The notes below the pieces were generated by a model. It was given only the letters and a program-made list of their open reading frames with translations, was not told the origin of the DNA and searched no databases. Below, in pieces: positions 1 to 5,177 of a stretch of DNA of 5,177 nt (within the stretch, counting starts at the first letter, position 1; every line of letters starts with the position of its first letter). Source of the DNA: Polyangiaceae bacterium (GTDB taxonomy: Bacteria; Myxococcota_A; Polyangia; Polyangiales; Polyangiaceae); the NCBI GenBank assembly GCA_025934595.1, contig JAICXU010000316.1, forward strand, positions 1-5,177, read 5' to 3'. The translations under genes were made by a program, and so were the position numbers.

Positions 1-1236
1 CGCGATGCGCATGCTCGCCAGCTTCGAGCCCGCTCGATCGCGATGGGCCGCCCTGTATTCGCGCGCGAGCTCCGCGCGGATGTCGGCCGCAAGCGCGATG
101 GCTCGCTGCGCCGTTTCGGGCGCAACCGCGGCGTCCCCGAATGCCGGTGCGAGCGCGTCACCGAGGAGCGTCTCCGCGAGATGCGTGCATTCGCGCGTCC
201 GCGAGGGCGGCGACACTTGGCCCGTGTCACGTCGTTCGAAATCGAACGCCGCTTCGCGATACGGCGACGTAGCTTGCGGCGCCATCGAACGAAGAAGCGA
301 CCAGCGCAGATATGCCCGCAAGCGATCGGCGTTCGAGAGCGCCGGCGACAGTCCCCGAAGATACGTCTCGGTCGGGACATGCACGCGCGCCGGCGGCGCC
401 GAGCCGAGGGCGGCGAAATACGCGTCCCACTTCAAATATGGCTGAATTTTCGGCAAATCATGCGCACTGGCGATCCGAATCGCGTGCGCGGGATCGCGGA
501 ACACGGCGCGCGATTCGAAACGTGCGGCCAGGCTCGTTTCGAGGTCGATGGCATCATGCGCTTCGTCCCCGGCGCGGCCCCGCGCATCGCCACCGAGCAC
601 GAAGAGACGCGTGGCGTACGCACGAAGCGCGGCGATCGACTCCGCATCGGCGTAACGCGCCTCGGCGAGCGTCAACGCCGGTTGCCGCACGACCGCGATC
701 GTCACTCGCGCGTCTCGTGGGTCGGGCTCCGGCGCGAGATCGAAGACGGCGTCGACGCCGAGCAGGTGCAGCCGCGCGATCGAAGCAGCCGTCTTCTCCG
801 GAGCGCTCGTGTCGATGCGATCGAGCTCGGCGCGCAGCTCGACGTCGCCGCGTGCGTCGATCGCGGTCGTGTCGCGACACGCCGCGAAGAAATCTCCGAG
901 CGCGCGCGACGCAGGGTCGGAAGAAGGCGCTTCGGCATCAGCCTCCAAGATTCGCGCGGCCACGTCGTCGCTCGCGACACGGAGCGCCGAAAGCGTGCGG
1001 AGCCACGAGCCTTCGTCGTCGGGGATTCGGGTCTTCGCTTCCCACGCGCCGCACGCGTACGCGTAAAAGTCGGAGCAGGGCGAGACGGTGGCATCGATCG
1101 CGGTCTCGTCGATCGCGCCAAATACCTTATTTACGGCTGTAGAATGGGCTCCCGCGTCCACGATCGAATCACGGGAGCGCGCATGCCCGTGACACGCGAA
1201 GAGACCGAGCGCGGCGAGCGCGAGGACGCGGCGCAC
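1..1236 (-). CDS. M13 family metallopeptidase lipoprotein (neprilysin/PepO-like), 3' part cut off by window edge
   Basis: This frame stays open for 412 codons to the left edge, so the gene is partial at its 3' end. It begins with a short lipoprotein signal: arginines at 2-3, a hydrophobic run, and the lipobox LFAC with the lipidated Cys at residue 15. Residues 53-65 read PCSDFYAYACGAW, the N-terminal signature of M13 peptidases. IPDD (71-74) and SW (77-78) follow, then LGDFFAAC (113-120), a LET-type helix (232-234), DWxAYFAALG-like KWDAYFAALG (269-278), AYLRW (308-312) and ECTHLAETLLGDAL (349-362). All occur in the family order. By analogy with neprilysin, C120 and C350 would pair with each other, and C54 and C62 with cysteines of the missing catalytic domain. 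M13 enzymes are usually 650-700 residues and cut short peptides outside the cytoplasm. The HExxH and ExxxD zinc motifs lie outside the window, so activity cannot be judged. The start is GTG at 1236: the frame has a stop at 1299-1297 and no ATG, GTG or TTG between them. No clear Shine-Dalgarno sequence precedes it. It lies 19 bases after the upstream stop. Confidence 0.9.
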   Translation of the reverse strand, partial: MRRVLALAALGLFACHGHARSRDSIVDAGAHSTAVNKVFGAIDETAIDATVSPCSDFYAYACGAWEAKTRIPDDEGSWLRTLSALRVASDDVAARILEADAEAPSSDPASRALGDFFAACRDTTAIDARGDVELRAELDRIDTSAPEKTAASIARLHLLGVDAVFDLAPEPDPRDARVTIAVVRQPALTLAEARYADAESIAALRAYATRLFVLGGDARGRAGDEAHDAIDLETSLAARFESRAVFRDPAHAIRIASAHDLPKIQPYLKWDAYFAALGSAPPARVHVPTETYLRGLSPALSNADRLRAYLRWSLLRSMAPQATSPYREAAFDFERRDTGQVSPPSRTRECTHLAETLLGDALAPAFGDAAVAPETAQRAIALAADIRAELAREYRAAHRDRAGSKLASMRIA

Positions 1237-1255
1237 GATGCGACGAATCCGAAGG

Positions 1256-4200
1256 TCAGGGACCCTGAATTTGTCCGCGCTGACCTGGCGGCAGGTTCAA
1301 ATTCGTCGGCGCCTCGCCGCGGGCCTGCACTTGCGACGCTTGCGAGAGGATGTCGGGCTGGACGGCGACGTCGATCTGATGGCCGCTGATCGCGCCGTGA
1401 CAGTTCGCGCAAAGACCGTTGAAGAAGTCGCGACGGAAGGATTGATGCGCGTACTCGCCAGGCTCGAAGGTCATGGCCTCGCGCTGGAGACGCGGCGATT
1501 TGTTTTGTTGCGACATTGGCGTGTCGGGGAGTCCGATGGAGAACGGAAGACCGCCCGGCACTTGGAAGTGCGAAGAACCGTCGGGGTCGATCGGCACGTG
1601 ACCGAGCAAGCGACGCGCGACGTAGACCTGACCGAACGCGTCTTTCACGACGTTCGGACCACCCGCGCCGAAGTCGGTCATGGAGAGCGGCGGCGGCAAG
1701 TCTTCGTAGACGTCGAAGCTCGTGAGCGGCTCGATCGGGCGACCGGTCGGCGTGTTTTGGAAGAGAAGCGTCGCGAGCACGGGCATGTCGAGCACGAGGA
1801 TGTCGGCCTCGGAGTGTCCGGGCAGAATGTTGTTGTAGGAGTTCGGCTCGTCGAGCGTGGAGGCGAAAATGCCGCGTGAGTTTTTCGCGAAGATACCGAC
1901 CGCATCGACCTCCGCGGTTCCCGCCCCGCCGATCAAGACCGCGCTCCTCTGTCCAGTCACCGGATCGATTTCGTAGATGTCGTAATCGCCGCCGAAGCTG
2001 CCGGCGTCGCTCGCCGCACCGAAGCTCACGAGCGCTTTGCCGTCCGGAAGCATCGACGGCGAGCAATAGACGCCGGTCGTCGGTTGTCCGGGCACGCCGC
2101 TCACGGTCGCATCCGGATAGAAGAGCGAGTGCAGGAAGAAATCCTGCTCGAGCGACGTCGCCGAATTCGGATCGATGACGGAGGGATCAATCGCGTAATC
2201 GGCCGGATTCGTGCTCGTGAAATCCACACCGATGGATCGATTGAAGACGCCCAGCGCTCCACCGTTGTGGGGCACGCCGGGATTCGAGAACACGGTCATG
2301 AAGTTCTTGTCGGCGAGCTCGATGACGTTCGTCGCCTCGTAGTAGCCGATCGATCCGCGCTGCGAATACAGAGGGTGATAATCGCTGCCGTCGAGATCCA
2401 TGCGGCGAAGCGCGAGCTCGTAGAAATCTTGCTCGCGCTTTTCGGCGGTGAAGATGATGCGGCCGTCCGACATGAACGATGGCTCGCGCTCCATGTCGAG
2501 CTGGTAGGTGAGCTGGCGCACGCGCGTCTGCCCGCCGTTCGCGGGGTCGGGCTCGAGCACGAAGAGATCCGAGTTGGGCTTCGTGGGATCCGACGGCATG
2601 CGCTGCGGGCCCGTATAGTCGTACGCGCCCGGATTGTTCGTGTTGCCGCGTGTCGATGCGAACACGATGCGCATCACACCGTCGGGACCGGGCGGGCTGT
2701 AGACCGGATCGAAGTTGTGGATGAGGAGACCGTTGCCCGTCGTATCGCCCGCGTCGATCGCATCGAGCTTCGCGCACGACGAGCCGTCGGCGTTCATCTG
2801 ATAAATCTCGAGCGGATCGCTCGCGCTCGCGCGCGCTGCAAATGCGACGAGCTTGCCGTCCCACGAGACTTGAGGCCTGCGAATGTCGGCGGTGCTCGGA
2901 TCGAGCCCGCAGCCGGCGGTGACCGATTTGTCGGCGCCCACCGTGACATCGCCGGCGGCGTTCATCGTGGCGGCCGCGATGTGGAGGTCGGCGCCGCCCG
3001 AATACACGTCGAAGTCGGTGGGCCGATCGGGGCCGGTCGGAATCGATCGCTTCACGTACACGATGCCGGAAAATGGCGCGAGATTGCGCGCAGCGCGCTC
3101 GCGTTTGTGCCACTCGCGAATGATGCAGTATGCAGGTATTTTGTCGATGTCGCCGTTGTCGTAGTCGTAGCCGCCCGCGTCGCACCTCGCGCCGCGATCG
3201 ATCGCACCGATGCCGGTCCCACCGAGGCCGGTGCCGCCGCCACCGCCGCTCGTTCCGCCTTCGGCCGAGCCACCATCACCGGTGGGCGTCGGGCCGCCGT
3301 CACCGCCGCCCGGCTGCCCGCTGGTCGGGTCCGCGAAGTCTTCAAGCGTAAATCCACCGCGGTGAGTAAGGCCGATCGATCCGCGATTCGGCGGATACAG
3401 ATTTTTCTGCACCATGCGGCTGGCGTTGATGTCGTCGCTCTCCAGCGACAGCTGCGCGAGCGAAAGCTGGTAATTGTGCTGCGTGGCTGCGTAGGAAAAG
3501 CTGCCGCCCGATCCGCCGCGGAGCCGATAGTCGTGGAACTGCGCCGATGAATGGCACTGCAGCATCATGCAGCCCTTCTTCACGAGCATCGGCTGCACTT
3601 TGTGCGCGAAGAACGCGAAGTTCGGATCGAGGTTCGAAAAATCAGGCGCGCCTTGATCCTTCGCCCACGTGAGGATCGCTTGGTAGTCGGAGTCCTCGAC
3701 GCTCGAAAAAATGATGCCGCCTTCGTGGAACGATCCGCCTTCCGCCGGCGCGAGGGGACGACGCACGATCTCGCTGTCTTCAGGCACCTGCGAGATGTAT
3801 TGCGACGCGATGAAGTAGTTCCAGCGAAGCTGGTCGGGCGCTTGCCCGCACGTGAGATAGAGGTCGTTCGAAAAGTTTCCGTGGCAGTTCGCGGCGGCGC
3901 ACGTTCCCCCCATGACGCCGTTCACCTTGTCGCGGAACTCGGCGAAGCTCGGATTCGTGGAGTCGGTGTTGGGATCGAATCCTTGCACGCCTTGCGGCAC
4001 CACGGTCGTGCACGGCTGCCGCGCGAGGTTCGCCGGCGGCGCACCGGTGTTGTTCTCGGTCGCGCCATTTTGAATCCAACGACGAAGCACCTGATAGGCG
4101 CTCGCCGTCGGATCCAAGATCGCGCCGCCCGAATGCTTGATGTCGGTCGTGATGTCGATCTTCTGCCCGTCGAACGTCTGCACCTGCACTTGAAACGGCG

Positions 4201-4507
4201 GCACGTTCTTGATGAGCAGCGCCGGCTGTCCATAAGGACCGTAGTCGGCGAGCAAATCGCGACGGTGATTCACGCCGACGAAGGTCGAGAGATCGAGATT
4301 GCCGAGCGAATTCCCTTTCGGGTCGGCTACGTGGCACCGCGCATTCGTGTTCGGATTCACGCACGACGTCGTCAAAATCGGCGAGATCGTGCGATCGAAA
4401 TACGACGACTGCTCTGCATCCTTCTTGGAGCAGCCGGTGTTCGGCACGAGCACGAGGCCCATGCCGAAGGACACGAATAAAGACGCGACAAGCGAGGAAG
4501 TGCGCAC
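1256..4507 (-). CDS. Large cytochrome-c-like / PD40 beta-propeller lipoprotein with HzsA-related C-terminal domain
   Basis: This is a complete 1083-residue protein starting at GTG 4507, seven bases after a strong GAGGAG. Residues 1-26 form a lipoprotein signal (hydrophobic 6-21, then NTGC with Cys26; Asn at -3 is atypical). Residues 37-390 hold three degenerate cytochrome-c-like modules with C49-x8-C58-H59, C203-x4-C208-H209 and C313-x4-C318-H319. The first opens with FDRTISPIL, a phrasing typical of planctomycete/myxobacterial secreted cytochromes. A Gly/Ser-rich linker follows (397-436). Residues 480-919 contain about six PD40/TolB-like blades, for example RRPQVSWDGKLVAF (543-556), REPSFMSDGRIIF (674-686) and SPSMLPDGKAL (816-826). 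The C-terminus has VARRLLGHVPIDPDGSSHF (963-981), a VPGG turn, FEPGE (1014-1018) and a canonical CANCH at 1033-1037. That order resembles the C-terminal domain of hydrazine-synthase-alpha-related proteins. Inferred role: an envelope-anchored redox or binding protein carrying one to four hemes. The substrate is unknown, and nothing here shows hydrazine synthesis. The modules could instead be disulfide-bonded and heme-free, apart from the last. Confidence 0.92.
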   Translation of the reverse strand: MRTSSLVASLFVSFGMGLVLVPNTGCSKKDAEQSSYFDRTISPILTTSCVNPNTNARCHVADPKGNSLGNLDLSTFVGVNHRRDLLADYGPYGQPALLIKNVPPFQVQVQTFDGQKIDITTDIKHSGGAILDPTASAYQVLRRWIQNGATENNTGAPPANLARQPCTTVVPQGVQGFDPNTDSTNPSFAEFRDKVNGVMGGTCAAANCHGNFSNDLYLTCGQAPDQLRWNYFIASQYISQVPEDSEIVRRPLAPAEGGSFHEGGIIFSSVEDSDYQAILTWAKDQGAPDFSNLDPNFAFFAHKVQPMLVKKGCMMLQCHSSAQFHDYRLRGGSGGSFSYAATQHNYQLSLAQLSLESDDINASRMVQKNLYPPNRGSIGLTHRGGFTLEDFADPTSGQPGGGDGGPTPTGDGGSAEGGTSGGGGGTGLGGTGIGAIDRGARCDAGGYDYDNGDIDKIPAYCIIREWHKRERAARNLAPFSGIVYVKRSIPTGPDRPTDFDVYSGGADLHIAAATMNAAGDVTVGADKSVTAGCGLDPSTADIRRPQVSWDGKLVAFAARASASDPLEIYQMNADGSSCAKLDAIDAGDTTGNGLLIHNFDPVYSPPGPDGVMRIVFASTRGNTNNPGAYDYTGPQRMPSDPTKPNSDLFVLEPDPANGGQTRVRQLTYQLDMEREPSFMSDGRIIFTAEKREQDFYELALRRMDLDGSDYHPLYSQRGSIGYYEATNVIELADKNFMTVFSNPGVPHNGGALGVFNRSIGVDFTSTNPADYAIDPSVIDPNSATSLEQDFFLHSLFYPDATVSGVPGQPTTGVYCSPSMLPDGKALVSFGAASDAGSFGGDYDIYEIDPVTGQRSAVLIGGAGTAEVDAVGIFAKNSRGIFASTLDEPNSYNNILPGHSEADILVLDMPVLATLLFQNTPTGRPIEPLTSFDVYEDLPPPLSMTDFGAGGPNVVKDAFGQVYVARRLLGHVPIDPDGSSHFQVPGGLPFSIGLPDTPMSQQNKSPRLQREAMTFEPGEYAHQSFRRDFFNGLCANCHGAISGHQIDVAVQPDILSQASQVQARGEAPTNLNLPPGQRGQIQGP
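3200..3319 (-). repeat. Gly/Ser/Thr-rich low-complexity linker within the lipoprotein
   Basis: Codons for residues 397-436 encode a run dominated by Gly with Ser, Thr, Pro and Asp, including GGGDGG and SGGGGG. On the DNA this is a GGN-rich stretch (CCACCGCCGC-like on the plus strand). It sits exactly between the cytochrome-like modules and the beta-propeller, as expected of a flexible hinge between folded domains. Such a tract could vary in length between strains. Confidence 0.75.
3515..4399 (-). repeat. Three tandem degenerate cytochrome-c-like modules within the lipoprotein
   Basis: Three segments of the 1083-residue lipoprotein share a pattern: an aromatic-rich helix, then xxIxPIL or KVxPML, a few residues, and a CxnCH motif. 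The helices read YFDRTISPIL (36-45), FAEFRDKVNGVM (188-199) and FFAHKVQPML (299-308). The Cys-His motifs are at 49-59, 203-209 and 313-319. The first two modules also end in a similar helix, YQVLRRWIQNGA (138-149) and YQAILTWAKDQGA (275-287), as in the last helix of class I cytochromes c. The order suggests ancient duplication inside one gene. Whether each binds heme is inference. Confidence 0.65.
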
Positions 4508-4514
4508 GCGAGAG

Positions 4515-4520
4515 CTCCTC
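4515..4520 (-). promoter_or_regulatory. Shine-Dalgarno sequence of the cytochrome-like lipoprotein gene
   Basis: The minus strand reads GAGGAG, followed by seven bases and the GTG start at 4507. This fixes the start, and the hydrophobic signal peptide follows at once. An ATG slightly upstream (4530-4528) lies in another frame and does not compete. The rest of the 75-base gap (4508-4582) shows no promoter that I can call with confidence. Confidence 0.75.
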
Positions 4521-4582
4521 GATCCCCCATGTTTTCAGCCACGGGATCGCACGTGAGATGCGGCTCTCACTCTACTCCGATT

Positions 4583-5177
4583 TTAGAGTTGGAGCAGAGC
4601 CATCTGCGCGAGATCGCGCACGAGAGAATCGGAATCGTTCGCGGCGATCGCAGTGAGCGCCGTCTTCGCGCTCGCATCTCCGATCGTGCCGAGCGCATGG
4701 CATGCAGCTCCGCGCGCGTTCGCGTCGGGGTCGTTCTGCGCCATCGCGACGAGAGCGCCGACGCTGTCCTTCGCATGCATTTGATCGAGGACCTCGGCCG
4801 CGCGACGACGAACTTGCGCGTCGCCGTCACCGAGAAGCGCGGACACGGAGCCGATATCGCTGAACGTGTTCACGCGTCCCGCCGATCCGAGACCGGCGAG
4901 CTTCACGCGCGAGTCGGTGTCCGCGAGCGCCTTCGAGAGCGCCCCCGAGCCTTCGTCGTTCAAGCGACCGAGCCCCGCAGCCGCGGCGGCTCGAACCGTG
5001 GGATCCGCGTCGTTCGCGATCGCAGTGGCTTCCGCTGCGACGCCGGCCGATTCGAGGAACTCGCCGATCGCGTACGCCGCATCCGCGCGACGGGCGGGGC
5101 TCGGATCGCTCGCGAGCGTGCCGAGGGTCTGTTGATAGACCTCGCCCGGACCGAAGACGCCGAACATGCGGCGTCGC
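4583..5177 (-). CDS. HEAT-repeat protein, 5' end probably outside the window
   Basis: The visible protein is built almost wholly of HEAT-type helical repeats about 30-32 residues long. Counting from the ATG at 5167, they start near residues 19, 51, 82, 113, 143 and 175. Each begins with a short D-rich turn (SDPSP, NDADP, ADTDS, GDGDA, NDPDA, NDSDS), then an xVRxxAAxxLG-like helix and a second helix ending in AL, AI or AM. HEAT solenoids are protein-protein scaffolds; the bilin-lyase-like PBS subclass looks similar. No enzymatic motif, signal peptide or membrane segment is visible. The frame stays open upstream of the ATG (three Arg codons to the edge), and the ten bases before it (GCGACGCCGC) carry no ribosome binding site. 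I therefore treat the gene as running past 5177; a real start at 5167 remains possible. It ends with TAA at 4585-4583, 75 bases before the cytochrome-like gene on the same strand. The partner is unknown. Confidence 0.85.
   Translation of the reverse strand, partial: RRRMFGVFGPGEVYQQTLGTLASDPSPARRADAAYAIGEFLESAGVAAEATAIANDADPTVRAAAAAGLGRLNDEGSGALSKALADTDSRVKLAGLGSAGRVNTFSDIGSVSALLGDGDAQVRRRAAEVLDQMHAKDSVGALVAMAQNDPDANARGAACHALGTIGDASAKTALTAIAANDSDSLVRDLAQMALLQL
4586..5113 (-). repeat. Array of six HEAT repeats in the protein
   Basis: This is the segment coding for the regular HEAT solenoid: five full units of 30-32 residues plus a 20-residue final unit that stops after its first helix. Units 2 and 3 are exactly 31 residues each. 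Conserved positions are the acidic turn, an Arg five to eight residues later (absent or shifted in some units), and small residues (Ala/Gly) where helices pack. Similarity is at the protein level; I do not see near-identical DNA copies, so this is an old, diverged array. Confidence 0.75.

Noticed and set aside
702..1121. Minus-strand frame of 139 codons inside the peptidase region
   Set aside because: Arg/Ser-rich shift of the M13 frame; the M13 motifs lie in a different frame.
43..1389. Long plus-strand open frame opposite the peptidase
   Set aside because: It is the codon-aligned antisense of the M13 frame, open because TTA, CTA and TCA codons are rare there. Its translation is very Arg-rich and resembles no family.
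1131..2066. Minus-strand Arg-rich frame overlapping the end of the lipoprotein gene and the start of the peptidase gene
   Set aside because: It is out of frame with both real genes, has skewed composition and no recognisable motif.
2084..4480. Nearly continuous plus-strand open frame opposite the large lipoprotein gene, broken by one stop at 3548-3550
   Set aside because: This is the same antisense shadow effect. The minus-strand frame has clear domains, a signal peptide and a Shine-Dalgarno sequence; the plus frame has none.
4508..4582. Possible sigma-54 or sigma-70 promoter, or rho-independent terminator, in the 75-base gap
   Set aside because: TGGC occurs but no TTGC at the required spacing, no good -35/-10 pair, and no stem followed by a T-run.
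4948..4961. A 14-base match (CGAGCCTTCGTCGT) shared with the peptidase gene near 1007-1020
   Set aside because: Both copies encode DEG followed by Ser in coding sequence with biased codons. The match is short and isolated, so chance is the simplest explanation.
1..5177. Many CGATCG/GATC palindromes across the window
   Set aside because: They follow from heavy use of TCG, ATC, GAT and CGC codons, and I see no clustering that suggests an origin or regulatory array.

Overview
The window is GC-rich and almost entirely coding. All three supported genes lie on the minus strand and read right to left: a HEAT-repeat protein, a large multidomain cytochrome-like lipoprotein, and an M13 metallopeptidase lipoprotein. 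Codon use is strongly G/C-ending, with many TCG, CGC, GCG, GAT and ATC codons. Secreted proteins carry lipoprotein signals, and one has a long Gly/Ser linker joining c-type-cytochrome-like modules to a TolB/PD40-type propeller. Together these suggest a delta-proteobacterial relative, most likely a myxobacterium (Polyangia/Sorangiineae type). That placement rests on style and not on a marker gene.

Region by region, in order of transcription: (1) 5177 to 4583 holds the C-terminal part of a HEAT-repeat scaffold protein whose 5' end probably lies outside the window. (2) 4508 to 4582 is a 75-base gap with a strong Shine-Dalgarno sequence and a small inverted repeat over the upstream stop codon. 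(3) 4507 to 1256 holds a complete 1083-residue lipoprotein: signal peptide, three degenerate cytochrome-c-like modules with widened CxnCH motifs, a Gly-rich linker, a propeller of PD40-like blades, and a C-terminal domain resembling that of hydrazine-synthase-alpha-related (HzsA-related) proteins, ending in a canonical CxxCH. (4) A 19-base gap follows. (5) 1236 to 1 holds the N-terminal 412 residues of an M13 (neprilysin/PepO-like) peptidase lipoprotein, open to the left edge, so its zinc site is not visible.

The three genes are co-directional with short gaps and no convincing terminator, so co-transcription is plausible but unproven. If the two secreted products are lipoproteins, both sit in the cell envelope. 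No metabolic link between the genes can be read from the sequence. The most interesting object is the large cytochrome/propeller lipoprotein, with its unusual heme-like motifs and HzsA-like C-terminus. I see no RNA gene, mobile element, CRISPR array, or non-coding stretch over 100 bases.
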